A stretch of 64,000 nucleotides of DNA from Chitinophaga horti (GCF_022867795.2 NZ_CP107006.1:1054001-1118000); one strand, 5' to 3'. Shown: positions 1-9,372, numbered from the stretch's first letter. Program-made: numbers and translations. Notes: a model not told the origin generated them from the sequence alone.

Positions 1-2
1 AT

Positions 3-2006
3 TACCAGGGCCCTATCGGCGGTGGCGCGCAAACGTTCAGGAACGCGCTTACGTCCAACCCGGTGGCATTCCCCGCGTTGTACCCTTCGGAATTACTGCC
101 TTATGTAGAACACCCGCTGTTTGGCTCGGCGCCGATGGTATCCAATGGCGCCTTAACGACTACACTGTTCCGTAACCCGTACGCCGAAATGGTGAAAGGT
201 TATAGGATGTACAAGTCGTCCAACCTGCAACCGCAATTCGAATTGAAGCAAGACCTGAAATTCATTACGCCCGGTCTGCGACTGGATGTGATGACTTATG
301 TACGCAGGGATTCTTACTTCGAGGTAGACCGCTCGTACAATCCATTCTTTTATAACGCGGTGATCAATCCGCAGGACCAGACTTACCATATTAAGGTGCT
401 CAATGACGGCTCTGCTACTTCGATTGGTACCGTGGGATCGGAATTTCTGGGTTATGGCGAAGGGGCAAAAACACTTTCTTCCCGCGTATGGTTACAATCG
501 GCGTTGAACTACAACCGCGATTTCGGTAAACATTCGGTGGGCGGCATGCTCATCACGTATCTTTCCAGCTTTCAGCGGGGTAACGACGGTGGTGTGACTA
601 AATCTCTTCCGCAAAGGAACAACGGTGTTTCCGGCAGGTTTACTTACGGATATGATGATCGTTACATGGCGGAGCTGAACTTTGGTTACAATGGTTCCGA
701 GCGTTTTGCGGCCAATAATCGTTATGGGTTTTTCCCTTCTGCAGGTGTGGCTTACCGGGTAGTGAACGAGGCTTACTTCCAGCCGCTCAGGAAGGTTGTT
801 ACGGACATGAAACTGCGCGCTACCTATGGGATTGCAGGTAACGACGCCATCGGCAACCAGGATGACCGGTTCTTCTATTTATCCAGCGTAACGATGAACG
901 ATGCGGCGTATGCCGCAAACTTCGGTAAAAACGAAGGGCAGGGCACTTACGGCCGGCCGGGTGTATCTGTACTACGTTATGCCAACCCCAATATTACCTG
1001 GGAATTGTCGCGCCAGCTGAACCTCGGTATGGACCTTAAACTGTTCGAAGACTTTGAACTGATCGTGGACGTGTACAAGCAATGGCGCTCCAAGATCCTC
1101 ATGAATAAAGCGTTTACAGAGTCGGCCTCCGGGTTGATGGCCACGCCGATGTCTAACTATGGTAAACTCGAAAGTAAGGGCATCGACTTATCCGCCCAAT
1201 ACCGCAAGTCATTCAACAAAAACCTGTGGGCTACCGCCCGTGGTACGTTTACTTACGCGGTGAATGAAAGAACGTTGGTGGATGAGTTGCTCTTCGACCC
1301 CTCAGTGGCCTATCTATCTGCAAGGGGGCATTCGGTAAGTCAGACGTGGGGCCTGGTAGCCGAACGTTTGTTCGTCGATACCAAGGAGGTGGCCAATTCG
1401 CCGGTGCAGTTCGGCGATGTAGGCTTACTGGCTGGCGATATCAAGTATAAAGACATTAACAAAGATGGGATGGTCAATAATGACGACCTCGTGCCGATCG
1501 GTTATCCTACACAACCCGAAATAATTTACGGTTTTGGTGGTTCGGCGGGATATAAAAACTTTGACTTCAGTTTCTACTTCCAGGGTTCTGCAAGATCGTC
1601 GCTGTTCATTGATGCGGCGGCCATACAGCCCTTCTTCCGCGATAGCAATACGCCAGGTACTGAAACAGGTTTGCTGAAAGTGATTGCCGATAATCACTGG
1701 TCTCCCGAAAATCCCAACCTCTATTCGTTCTGGCCGCGCCTGAGCACCTGGAGGGTAGGCCCCAACAACCAAACGTCTACCTGGTGGATGCGTAACGGCA
1801 ACTTCCTGCGCCTGAAGAGTGTGGATGCCGGTTATACCTTCCCTACGATGAAAAAAGCGGGTATCGATATGGCGAGGATATATTTCTCTGCAACCAACCT
1901 TTTCATCCTGAGCAACTTCAAACTGTGGGATGTGGAAATGGGTGGTAATGGTTTGGGGTATCCATTACAATCCGTGTACAGCATGGGTGTACAGGTTAAT
2001 TTCTAA
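3..2006 (+). CDS. SusC/RagA-family TonB-linked outer-membrane protein, 3' part
   Basis: The reading frame is open from the left edge of the window, so the start codon, plug domain and signal peptide lie outside it. What remains is about 667 residues of beta-barrel with many alternating aromatic and polar strands and the segment DINKDGMVNNDDLVPIG, typical of SusC proteins. It ends in an aromatic residue (VQVNF), as expected for a barrel inserted by the BAM machinery. SusC proteins are TonB-driven importers of glycans or peptides and work with a SusD lid. The SusD gene follows after 17 bases, which supports the call. The substrate cannot be told from this fragment. Confidence 0.93.
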   Translation, partial: YQGPIGGGAQTFRNALTSNPVAFPALYPSELLPYVEHPLFGSAPMVSNGALTTTLFRNPYAEMVKGYRMYKSSNLQPQFELKQDLKFITPGLRLDVMTYVRRDSYFEVDRSYNPFFYNAVINPQDQTYHIKVLNDGSATSIGTVGSEFLGYGEGAKTLSSRVWLQSALNYNRDFGKHSVGGMLITYLSSFQRGNDGGVTKSLPQRNNGVSGRFTYGYDDRYMAELNFGYNGSERFAANNRYGFFPSAGVAYRVVNEAYFQPLRKVVTDMKLRATYGIAGNDAIGNQDDRFFYLSSVTMNDAAYAANFGKNEGQGTYGRPGVSVLRYANPNITWELSRQLNLGMDLKLFEDFELIVDVYKQWRSKILMNKAFTESASGLMATPMSNYGKLESKGIDLSAQYRKSFNKNLWATARGTFTYAVNERTLVDELLFDPSVAYLSARGHSVSQTWGLVAERLFVDTKEVANSPVQFGDVGLLAGDIKYKDINKDGMVNNDDLVPIGYPTQPEIIYGFGGSAGYKNFDFSFYFQGSARSSLFIDAAAIQPFFRDSNTPGTETGLLKVIADNHWSPENPNLYSFWPRLSTWRVGPNNQTSTWWMRNGNFLRLKSVDAGYTFPTMKKAGIDMARIYFSATNLFILSNFKLWDVEMGGNGLGYPLQSVYSMGVQVNF

Positions 2007-2023
2007 TTTAAAAACTTAAGTTG

Positions 2024-3961
2024 ATGAGACATATAAAGATTGCGCTTGTCTGTACACTGCTGGCGCTGGTGTCGTGTAAAAAGTTCCTGGATGTAGTGCC
2101 GGATAACGTGGCTACACTCGATAATGCTTTCCGCCTGCGGAACGAGGCCGAGAAATATCTCTTTACCTGCTATTCTTACCTGCCCTGGAACGGCGATAAC
2201 TGGTTCAATCCTGGTTTTATGTCCGGCGATGAAATATGGTTGCCGCAGACCGACCAGGCTACCTGGCATGCTGCTTTCCGCATCGCGCAAGGTATGCAGA
2301 ATGCCAATGCGCCGTACTTTGACGATTGGTCGGGTGCCCGCAAGGGAAGTACTTCCGATGTAAGGCGCGACCCATTCAAAGTATGGAGGGCCATCCGCCA
2401 TTGCAACATCTTCCTCGAAAACCTGAACAATCCTAACAAGGTGCCCGATATTACGATTGACGAGCGCCAGCGCTGGATTGGCGAGGCCGAGTTCCTGAAG
2501 GCCTTCTATCATTACTATATGTTACGTCAGTATGGGCCCATTCCCGTGATCGACAAAAATGTATCTATTGAAGGAGAAGAAGCCGTGCCTAACGTACGCC
2601 GCGAGCCGGTAGATACAGTAGTCAATTACATTTCTCGCCTGCTGGATGCCGCTGCAGAAAAGCTGCCGGAGAAGATCGTGGACGAAAATACGCAGATGGG
2701 CCGCATTACCAAACCCATTGCCCTCGCCGTAAAAGCGAAGCTGTGGGCCATGGCTGCCAGTCCGCTATTCAATGGCAACCCGGATTACGCCAACTTTAAG
2801 GATAAAGAAGGATTGCAACTATTCAACCCAGCCTTCGATCCGAAGAAGTGGGAGATGGCAAGAGATGCTGCCAAAGCGGCTATCGAGGCGGCCGAAGCAA
2901 ACGGGCATGTGTTATATGAGTATAAAGTGGACGTGCTGGGACTGAACGATACGACCAAAAGGCAATTGAGCATCCGCAATTCATTTACGCAACGTTGGGC
3001 GCCTGAACATATCTGGGCCATGTCGAACAGTTATTTCGTGAACGAGGCATTGTGTGCGGTGCCATTCGAGCGTGGCTCCAATACCAATCGCTCGCAGCTG
3101 CGTGGCCTTTGGGCGGCGCCGATGAAGATCGCGAAAATGTTCTACACGCACAATGGCGTACCGATCGATGAAGACAAAACGCTGAACTTTACCAACTATT
3201 CAGAACTGCGCACCGCGACCGTGGCAGAGCGTTTCAATATCGAGAAAGGTTTTGTGACCGCCCGGTTGAACTTCGACCGCGAGCCGCGTTTCTATGCGGA
3301 CCTGGGCTTCGATGGCGGCGTATGGTATATGAAGGATAGTCCGAGTGGCAAGGATGAAAACACCTATTACATCAAAGCCAAGAACGGTGAAAAGGCAGGC
3401 TTCGGCGATTACCTGAACTATAATGAAACCGGTTACTTCATCAAGAAGCTGTTGCACTGGGAGTCTACAACCGCCGGTACTGCTGCGCCTACGTTCAAAA
3501 CGTATCCTTGGGCAGAAATCCGCCTGGCAGACATTTACCTGCTGTATGCAGAAGCGCTCAATGAAGTAGAAGGCGGCTCGCTGCAGGCGATCGAGTATAT
3601 CGATAAAGTGCGTACACGTGCCGGTTTGAAAGGTGTAGTGGAGTCATGGAGCAACTTCTCTACCAACCCTGCCAAATACACTACAAAAGATGGTTTACGG
3701 CAGATCATTCACCGCGAACGTAACATCGAACTGGTGTTTGAAGGCCAGCGTTTCTGGGACCTGCGCCGCTGGAAAGAAGCTGCAGAAACATTGAACGCAG
3801 ATGTTACCGGCTGGAACAGTTTCGGTAAAACGGCAGAGAACTATTATAAAGAGCGCGTGGTGTATACACAATCATTCATTGCTCCGCGCGACTACTTCTG
3901 GCCGATCGGTGTGTATGATATTCGTCGTAATCCGCGCCTGGTCGAGAATCCGGGATGGTAA
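2024..3961 (+). CDS. SusD/RagB-family nutrient-binding outer-membrane lipoprotein
   Basis: A 645-residue protein that begins with a short lipoprotein signal peptide ending in LVSCKKFLD, so the mature protein would be anchored at Cys19 or nearby. It has the helical TPR-like SusD body and the C-terminal signature seen across the family: EIRLADIYLLYAEALNE, then IDKVRTRAGL, RERNIELVFEGQRFWDLRRW and a final FWPIG...RNP segment. SusD proteins form a hinged lid over the SusC barrel and capture substrate. I start at the ATG at 2024 rather than the TTG one codon earlier. The gene is cotranscribed with the SusC gene before it and the DUF5000-type lipoprotein gene after it. Confidence 0.95.
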   Translation: MRHIKIALVCTLLALVSCKKFLDVVPDNVATLDNAFRLRNEAEKYLFTCYSYLPWNGDNWFNPGFMSGDEIWLPQTDQATWHAAFRIAQGMQNANAPYFDDWSGARKGSTSDVRRDPFKVWRAIRHCNIFLENLNNPNKVPDITIDERQRWIGEAEFLKAFYHYYMLRQYGPIPVIDKNVSIEGEEAVPNVRREPVDTVVNYISRLLDAAAEKLPEKIVDENTQMGRITKPIALAVKAKLWAMAASPLFNGNPDYANFKDKEGLQLFNPAFDPKKWEMARDAAKAAIEAAEANGHVLYEYKVDVLGLNDTTKRQLSIRNSFTQRWAPEHIWAMSNSYFVNEALCAVPFERGSNTNRSQLRGLWAAPMKIAKMFYTHNGVPIDEDKTLNFTNYSELRTATVAERFNIEKGFVTARLNFDREPRFYADLGFDGGVWYMKDSPSGKDENTYYIKAKNGEKAGFGDYLNYNETGYFIKKLLHWESTTAGTAAPTFKTYPWAEIRLADIYLLYAEALNEVEGGSLQAIEYIDKVRTRAGLKGVVESWSNFSTNPAKYTTKDGLRQIIHRERNIELVFEGQRFWDLRRWKEAAETLNADVTGWNSFGKTAENYYKERVVYTQSFIAPRDYFWPIGVYDIRRNPRLVENPGW

Positions 3962-3987
3962 TCATTAGTCAACTTAAAATTGCAAAC

Positions 3988-5187
3988 ATGCGCATCAACA
4001 TAAAATATTACGCATTACTGCTGCCCGCCCTGCTCAGCATCGCGTCCTGCAAGGAAGATCTTGGGCTGCAGGAACCAAGCGGCAGTGATAAAACGCCTCC
4101 GGCCAAGGTGTCAAACGTCGTGGTGACGAACCAGGCGGGCAAAGCATTACTCACATATGATCTGCCTGCAGATAAAAACCTGCTGTACGTAAAGGCTGCT
4201 TACGTATTGCCGAACGGTACTAAAATGGAGGCAAAAAGTTCTTACTACAACAACTCCCTTACAGTGGAAGGCTTTGCGGATACCGACGAGCATGAGATCA
4301 TGCTCTATTCTGTAAGCCGTACCAATGTGCTGTCGGAAGGTCAGCTGGTGAAGATCAAACCACTGGAAGCGCCGATATGGGAAGTGTATAGAAGCATCAA
4401 AATAGAAAATGCATTTGGCGGTTATAACCTTACAGCACGTAATACCAGTAAGGCGGATGTTTCGCTGCTGGTGCTGAAGGATAACGTGTTTAAAGAACTG
4501 GAAGTCGACAACAGCAAAAGCATTTTTACGAACGTAGATTCTATTCTCTCTAAAGTGCGCGGACTGGATACTATTCAATACAAATTCGCCTTTATGGTGC
4601 GTGACAAGTGGGGTAATACTACCGATACCATGTTTCATACTGTGAAGCCGATTTATGAAGTAGAGTTCTCGCCGTTGAAGTTCGCGCCTTTTGCATTGCC
4701 TGGCGATGCGCCGCAGGTAAGTGGTGCAAGAATGGAGTTCATGTGGGATGGTAAGTTCGGGTGGGGTGCTACCAGCTTTACGCACCAGGTAAATGGCGGT
4801 AACAATCCGCACATGGTTACCGTCGACATAGGTGTGTTAGGTAAACTAAGCCGCGTCTGGATCAGGCCCTATCCGGAAGGCAACCGCTGGTACTTCCTTA
4901 CCACCATGAAACGGTTCGAGATTTACGGTGCTACTGCACCTTCGCTCACCGGTGCCCTCGATGCCACCTGGACATTGCTCGGCAGCTACACGGTAATAAA
5001 ACCTTCCGGCACGCCTTACGGCAGCGATACCGGGGCCGACCAGGCCACTGCTGCAGCGGGTTTTAGCTGGGACGTTGATCTCGCAGCCGGCAAAGTACGT
5101 TACCTCCGCATTCGCTGCCTGGAAAATTTTGCCGGTGGTACCGCACAAAGTATTAATGAATTGAAAGTTTACGGTGATAACCGCTAA
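3988..5187 (+). CDS. DUF4959/DUF5000-type surface lipoprotein of a SusCD locus
   Basis: A 399-residue lipoprotein; the ATG at 3988 gives a clean signal peptide ending in LLSIASCKEDLG. An earlier in-frame start at 3955 would overlap the SusD gene and put 11 extra residues before the signal, so it is less likely. The N-terminal third has fibronectin/Ig-like strands starting TPPAKVSNV; the C-terminal third, from about residue 235, resembles a discoidin-like carbohydrate-binding domain (WDGKFGWGATSF, LGKLSRVWIRPY, RYLRIRCLENF). This layout matches the DUF4959-DUF5126-DUF5000 family found downstream of SusD genes. A role as a surface glycan-binding protein is inferred from position and fold, not shown. 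Confidence 0.8.
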   Translation: MRINIKYYALLLPALLSIASCKEDLGLQEPSGSDKTPPAKVSNVVVTNQAGKALLTYDLPADKNLLYVKAAYVLPNGTKMEAKSSYYNNSLTVEGFADTDEHEIMLYSVSRTNVLSEGQLVKIKPLEAPIWEVYRSIKIENAFGGYNLTARNTSKADVSLLVLKDNVFKELEVDNSKSIFTNVDSILSKVRGLDTIQYKFAFMVRDKWGNTTDTMFHTVKPIYEVEFSPLKFAPFALPGDAPQVSGARMEFMWDGKFGWGATSFTHQVNGGNNPHMVTVDIGVLGKLSRVWIRPYPEGNRWYFLTTMKRFEIYGATAPSLTGALDATWTLLGSYTVIKPSGTPYGSDTGADQATAAAGFSWDVDLAAGKVRYLRIRCLENFAGGTAQSINELKVYGDNR

Positions 5188-5198
5188 AAAGATATTGT

Positions 5199-5873
5199 AT
5201 GAAAAGAAGATTGTCGACATACCTGCCCGCCGCCTTCATGGCCTGCTGGCTACTGGTATCCTGCTCCAAGTGGGATGACTTTAAAAAATACCAGGTAGAT
5301 GGGGAGACGCTGTACACCGGTAAACTCGATTCCATAAGAGTATTCTCCGGCAACGAGCGCGTGAAACTGCGCGGCGTACTTATGCCCGATCCCAAGATCG
5401 CCAAAGTGCGCATCACCTGGAACGACGGCGCCGACTCACTGTTCTTCCCGATAGATAAAGGTGCGCCGCGGTTGTTTGAGCAAACCTTTCCAGTATCAGA
5501 AGGTGTAAAAAGCTTTCGCGTACACACCTTCGATGCGCAGGGAAATATATCCGTACCAGTGAATGCGATCGGTACCTCGTACGGCACGGCTTACAAACGT
5601 AAGTTGACTAACCGTAACGTAACTTCCGCCGTTTTTGCCGGTGGTAATACCACGATCAACTGGGATCAGATCGACTTTTCGATCGGCGCGCAGTATACCG
5701 AAACGGAATATGTGGTAAATGGCGTCACCCTTAACGTGAAGACGCCTGTAACCCAGGCCTCGACCGTGCTGACGGGTTTTAACACCACCACTACCAAGTT
5801 CCGTTATCGTACGGTGTTTCGTCCTGATACATCCTGCATCGACTATTTTTATACTGACTTTGTTGAACGTTAG
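5199..5873 (+). CDS. DUF4998-type lipoprotein, last gene of the SusCD operon
   Basis: A 224-residue lipoprotein with a signal peptide ending in LLVSCSKWDDF. The segment YTGKLDSIRVFSGNERVKLRGVL followed by KVRITWNDGADSLFFPI is the repeating pattern of the DUF4998 family: an Ig-like domain in which a charged strand pair precedes ITW. It starts 11 bases after the DUF5000-type gene and is followed by an intrinsic terminator, so it closes the operon. Proteins of this family accompany SusCD pairs in Chitinophaga-like genomes; a role in substrate binding or complex assembly at the cell surface is inferred only. Confidence 0.75.
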   Translation: MKRRLSTYLPAAFMACWLLVSCSKWDDFKKYQVDGETLYTGKLDSIRVFSGNERVKLRGVLMPDPKIAKVRITWNDGADSLFFPIDKGAPRLFEQTFPVSEGVKSFRVHTFDAQGNISVPVNAIGTSYGTAYKRKLTNRNVTSAVFAGGNTTINWDQIDFSIGAQYTETEYVVNGVTLNVKTPVTQASTVLTGFNTTTTKFRYRTVFRPDTSCIDYFYTDFVER

Positions 5874-5886
5874 AGAGTGAAAGCGA

Positions 5887-5917
5887 CGGCTGCCTGTAAG
5901 GACAGGCGGCCGTTTTT
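5887..5917 (+). terminator. Intrinsic terminator of the first SusCD operon
   Basis: An 11-bp stem (5887-5897 pairing with 5902-5912, one G-T pair) with a 4-base loop is followed by five T residues, 13 bases after the stop codon of the DUF4998 gene. Confidence 0.85.
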
Positions 5918-5995
5918 ATAAACCTGATTCCACGATATGACGGGAGGCCCCGCGTTTAGATACATTAAATCATCATTTTAAGAAAACCTTTTATT

Positions 5996-6625
5996 ATGAA
6001 GTTACACCCAATAATGGCCGGCATACTCACCGGCGCTTTGTTTATGACCGGCTGTACAAAAGAAGTTGCAACCCCGGGAGCACCAATAAACAACGATAGC
6101 GAAACTGCCGCAGTAGCCGCACCTGCCGCACTCGGCACACTTACCTGGTACCTGGTAAGGGCCGCCAATCCTACGGCAGACCAAACAGATGCCTATAACA
6201 GGATTACTGCTGCTATGAATGCAGCGGTGACCATGTATAATCAACAAACAACCCGCTGTACCGGCAACCTGCGCGTAGAGTACAATACCGGCGTGCCCAC
6301 CGCAGACGGTAACTCCAACGGCACCATCCGTTTCGGCGCGAACCGCAGCTATATGACACAACGCTGCGCGATGCATGAGATAGCACATACACAAGGTGTT
6401 GGCACCACCAGCCGCTGGACGCAGCTGGTGGTAAACGGTAAGTATACCGGCGCCAATGCACTGGCGATGTTGCGCAGTATGGTAGGAGAGAGCCCTACCT
6501 CTACGTTAAGCGCAGACGGTCACTCGTTCTGGCCTTACGGGCTGAACTATCAAAGCGAATGGACCACCGTGAACGGCCAGCGAAACGCCCGCATCGTGGG
6601 CGCTATGCAGCAGGACGGTGTTTAG
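5996..6625 (+). CDS. Putative zinc-metallopeptidase lipoprotein
   Basis: A 209-residue protein with a lipoprotein signal peptide (LFMTGCTKEV). The central motif is MHEIAHTQGVGT at about residues 126-137, an HExxH zinc site followed by a Gly, and a later His in DGHSFWPYGLNYQSEW may be the third metal ligand. This fits a small zincin-type peptidase exposed at the cell surface or periplasm. The similar HEIAHT...HSFWPYG layout occurs in small secreted proteins next to sugar-binding domains, but I cannot place it in a numbered peptidase family. It has its own terminator and stands alone between the SusCD operon and the FKBP gene. Proteolytic activity is inferred from the motif. Confidence 0.65.
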   Translation: MKLHPIMAGILTGALFMTGCTKEVATPGAPINNDSETAAVAAPAALGTLTWYLVRAANPTADQTDAYNRITAAMNAAVTMYNQQTTRCTGNLRVEYNTGVPTADGNSNGTIRFGANRSYMTQRCAMHEIAHTQGVGTTSRWTQLVVNGKYTGANALAMLRSMVGESPTSTLSADGHSFWPYGLNYQSEWTTVNGQRNARIVGAMQQDGV

Positions 6626-6650
6626 TATCCGATTGAAAGCCTCCTGTACT

Positions 6651-6682
6651 AAACCGCCCCATGCCATGTGGGGCGGTTTTTA
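6651..6682 (+). terminator. Intrinsic terminator after the metallopeptidase gene
   Basis: A perfect 10-bp stem (6651-6660 with 6670-6679) whose 3' arm ends in a T run. The A-rich 5' flank would also allow it to work on the opposite strand. Confidence 0.85.
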
Positions 6683-6693
6683 AATAATTGTTT

Positions 6694-7563
6694 ATGAGAT
6701 ACCTCTTGTTCGTTTGCCTGCTCGCCGCCTGTTCCCACGGCGACATAAAATACACCATGCACAAAGACGTGCCCGGCCCGCACATTCGTACCGGCGATTT
6801 CCTGTCTTTGCACTACACCCATCACACTATGAGCGACTCACTGTTATCGAGTTCGTACCTCATTGGCCACCCCGTGTTCTTCGAGCAGCAAAAGCCCTTT
6901 TTTAAGAACGACATATTTACCGGCCTCTCGCTCCTGAGTGAAGGCGATAGCGCCACCTTCCGCCTTAATTTCGATTCTATGCACATCATTCTCAACGTTC
7001 CCCGACCCGCGAATGCCGGGCCAGAGCTCGTGTTTATGGTAAAGGTCGAAAAGGTCATTGCCCGTGCAGGTAAGCCTGATTCGGTATTCCAGGCCGAAGT
7101 ACGCCAATGGTATGCGTCCGAAGCCGAGAAGGCACGCCTCGCCGAACCCATTAAGCTTGCGGCGTTCAGGGCGATGGACAGCACGGGTTCCGGGCTACGT
7201 TACACGATCTTACGTGCTGGTAATGGCGTTATAGCGCACCCTGGTGACAGCGTCACCTTCTCGCACACCGGCCGTTACCTGAGTGGCATAATGTTCGTCA
7301 CAAGCAATCGCGATTCCGCGATAAAGGCAGGGATGTACGATGAAGAACGGGTGTACCGTCCGGATGTGGTGGTGGCAGGTGCAGGGAGTACGGTGCCTGG
7401 TGTGGATGAGGCGTTGTTAAGGTTCCCGGTGGGCACGTTGGTGAGACTGCTGTTGCCGTCGAATCTGGCGTATGGAGAGCGGGGGAATAGTATGTTTCCA
7501 CCGTATACACCGTTGGTGTTCGAGGTGGAGGTGATGGGGGTAAGCGACTTTAGATCACGGTAA
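6694..7563 (+). CDS. FKBP-type peptidyl-prolyl cis-trans isomerase lipoprotein
   Basis: A 289-residue lipoprotein starting at the ATG at 6694 (signal CLLAACSHGD). It appears to hold two FKBP-like regions: a degenerate one at about residues 25-110 (GDFLSLHYTHH, LSLLSEGDSATFRL) and a better preserved one at about 165-285 (GDSVTFSHTGRYLSG, VVAGAGSTVPGVDEALLRFPVG, ERGNSMFPPYTPLVFEVEV). Such enzymes speed proline isomerisation during folding of envelope proteins. The first region lacks the usual aromatic pocket residues, so it may be structural. The 3' end overlaps the convergent 376-aa gene by 9 bases. Confidence 0.85.
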   Translation: MRYLLFVCLLAACSHGDIKYTMHKDVPGPHIRTGDFLSLHYTHHTMSDSLLSSSYLIGHPVFFEQQKPFFKNDIFTGLSLLSEGDSATFRLNFDSMHIILNVPRPANAGPELVFMVKVEKVIARAGKPDSVFQAEVRQWYASEAEKARLAEPIKLAAFRAMDSTGSGLRYTILRAGNGVIAHPGDSVTFSHTGRYLSGIMFVTSNRDSAIKAGMYDEERVYRPDVVVAGAGSTVPGVDEALLRFPVGTLVRLLLPSNLAYGERGNSMFPPYTPLVFEVEVMGVSDFRSR

Positions 7564-8685
7564 TATGAGTTCGACTAATGTAATGTCGGTTAGGTTCCTG
7601 GGCTGATTTCCCTGGTGCAGTTTACCCTTTATTTTCAGGAAAGATCCGGCGGTCATGTGGGATAGGTCTGCATTTCTATAGGCTTCTGCATCCAATATTG
7701 TTCTCGCGCGAATTACTTCACCCTCTTTGTATAAGTTGAGTATTACCTCGCCGGAACGGTTGTTGTCATCACCTATCTCGCCGGAAAGGCGTTCGACAGT
7801 GGCCATAAATACATCGTCGATTTTCTGTTGCTCTGTATTCTTTAGCTCACGGCGCACATCATCTATGCGTGAAAAGTAATCTTTCTGAATTTTGATGCGA
7901 TCGTAAAGAGGCATTGATGCCGGAACAGGCAGTGCACCTGCCCACGAAAAATCTATATAGAGGTCGTAGTCATTATGATCCTCCTGGAAGTTCGTGATCG
8001 CTTTACATAGGTTAGATGACAAGTATGGCGCAGTGGCAGCCTTAACTTCATCTATCAAATTATCCAAGGTGTCAGCCTCGATAGCCGTTACCAGGTCGCC
8101 CATTGCATTGTTCAGGACAAGCGTCGTTTGTCGGACGAATGGCAGTTCGTCCTCGAACAAATTACCTTGTATGTCGAGTGCCTTTACGGGCGTGGAGACT
8201 TTTATCACGAAGCTGCCTGTTTCCGTATGGCGAAACTTTGATTTATCGACCAGTTCAAGCGCTTCGGATCTCGATAGGCGTGGATGATGTGCCTGTGGTT
8301 TTAATACTGTGCAGGCAGCCGATAACAACATTTCCTTTGTGCCATTAATAGCGGATACTGCATATGATAAAGGAATGTACTTCTCTTCATTTCTGGTATC
8401 AACCACCCTGAACCGTAAAGTGTCGTCCTTGATTTCATTGAGTGCTGAAATAATCGATGTAACAGGCCGGTTTTCGAGTTCAGCCAACTTGTGCAGAGCT
8501 ATACTGATGGCATCTGCATAATCAGGAAGGGATGAATTGATCGGGATCACCAGTTGCCTTTTTTCAAATGCGGGATTGCTCAACACGAATAACCCGTCGG
8601 CAACCGCATCAGCAAGTTGCTGCCAGCCCCTGGATTTCGCATAGTCCCGGAAGTCTGTTGAAGCTATATTTTGATAAAGGTTCAT
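7555..8685 (-). CDS. Uncharacterised 376-aa partner of a DUF4365 protein
   Basis: I do not assign a function. No signal peptide or membrane segment is visible, so it is probably cytoplasmic. The conserved-looking core is MLLSAACTVLKPQAHHPRLSR plus SEALELVDKS, TETGSFVIKV and VRQTTLVLNN (residues about 120-195). The C-terminus, about residues 305-376, has short strands and an ADLSHMTAGSFLKIKGKL segment resembling a small OB-like or beta-barrel domain. I remember similar HPRLSRSEA-type proteins annotated only as hypothetical, but could not check this. The ATG overlaps the stop of the DUF4365 gene in an ATGA junction, so the two are translationally coupled. The pairing suggests a two-component module, possibly anti-phage; this is inference. 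Confidence 0.8.
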   Translation of the reverse strand: MNLYQNIASTDFRDYAKSRGWQQLADAVADGLFVLSNPAFEKRQLVIPINSSLPDYADAISIALHKLAELENRPVTSIISALNEIKDDTLRFRVVDTRNEEKYIPLSYAVSAINGTKEMLLSAACTVLKPQAHHPRLSRSEALELVDKSKFRHTETGSFVIKVSTPVKALDIQGNLFEDELPFVRQTTLVLNNAMGDLVTAIEADTLDNLIDEVKAATAPYLSSNLCKAITNFQEDHNDYDLYIDFSWAGALPVPASMPLYDRIKIQKDYFSRIDDVRRELKNTEQQKIDDVFMATVERLSGEIGDDNNRSGEVILNLYKEGEVIRARTILDAEAYRNADLSHMTAGSFLKIKGKLHQGNQPRNLTDITLVELILP

Positions 8686-9224
8686 GGTAGCCGGTAGTTT
8701 AAGTTTTCACCTCTGCTGCGTCGTACAAAGATATCCTTTAAACCATTGCTATGAAATATTTGTGTTTGTGGTATATATATGGTTTGTCCGGATGCATTCG
8801 TTGATTCAGGGGCACCTCTGAGGCTTACCCAATATGCACATTTTTTCAGTGCGAGTTCATTTTCCGTGATATTCAGCCAGTCGCTGCTTTCAGGAGGAAG
8901 AAACATGACTACCAGTATCCTGTGGGTAGCCAAAGCTTCGCTGCGTAGATCATTGTACCGTTGGATGCCATTCAAAAAGTAAGAAATATATCCATTCTCG
9001 ATAACGGGCTTAATCGTTGTCGCTTTTAATTGAACTTTAATGTCTACTTCCTGTAAATAACCACCTTCGGGAAATGGCCCCCAAGCGGTCAATAAAGCAT
9101 CAATCCCATTGCCGTCTGAGGCCCTGTTAGCACTATGGCAGCCAGCTCCTACGTGGGAGGCGACTGCATGTAAATAAGCATAACTAATCTCGCTTTCAAT
9201 GTCGTTATTCGTAAGTGGTCGCAT
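8682..9224 (-). CDS. DUF4365 domain protein, nuclease-like
   Basis: A 180-residue soluble protein. The N-terminus (NDIESEISYAYLHAVASHVG) and the segments DGNGIDALL and EVDIKVQLKAT match the DUF4365 family. These segments can be read as a PD-(D/E)xK-like core, with the Asp of GIDALL and the Q-L-K of VQLKAT as metal-site and catalytic positions. The C-terminal half (RYNDLRSEALATHRILVVMFLP) follows the family pattern in which a predicted strand and helix support the active site. DUF4365 proteins are frequent in defence and mobile regions. It is the first gene of a two-gene operon with the 376-aa protein. Nuclease activity is a family-level inference. Confidence 0.8.
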   Translation of the reverse strand: MRPLTNNDIESEISYAYLHAVASHVGAGCHSANRASDGNGIDALLTAWGPFPEGGYLQEVDIKVQLKATTIKPVIENGYISYFLNGIQRYNDLRSEALATHRILVVMFLPPESSDWLNITENELALKKCAYWVSLRGAPESTNASGQTIYIPQTQIFHSNGLKDIFVRRSRGENLNYRLP

Positions 9225-9316
9225 TTGGGTAACATTTGGTTAAATAAATGGTTGGCGATATGGTTGGTCTGCAATTGTAAGTATATTTTTGAAACTATTT
9301 GTATCAATCAACGCAT

Positions 9317-9347
9317 AAAAAAAGGGAGTATGCTATGGCATACTCCC
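9317..9347 (-). terminator. Intrinsic terminator of the MetF-like gene
   Basis: A perfect 10-bp stem (9324-9333 with 9338-9347) and 4-base loop. On the minus strand it is followed by seven T residues. It lies 26 bases past the stop codon of the MetF-like gene. Confidence 0.9.
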
Positions 9348-9372
9348 CTGGTTATATTTGAAGAATATAAGA

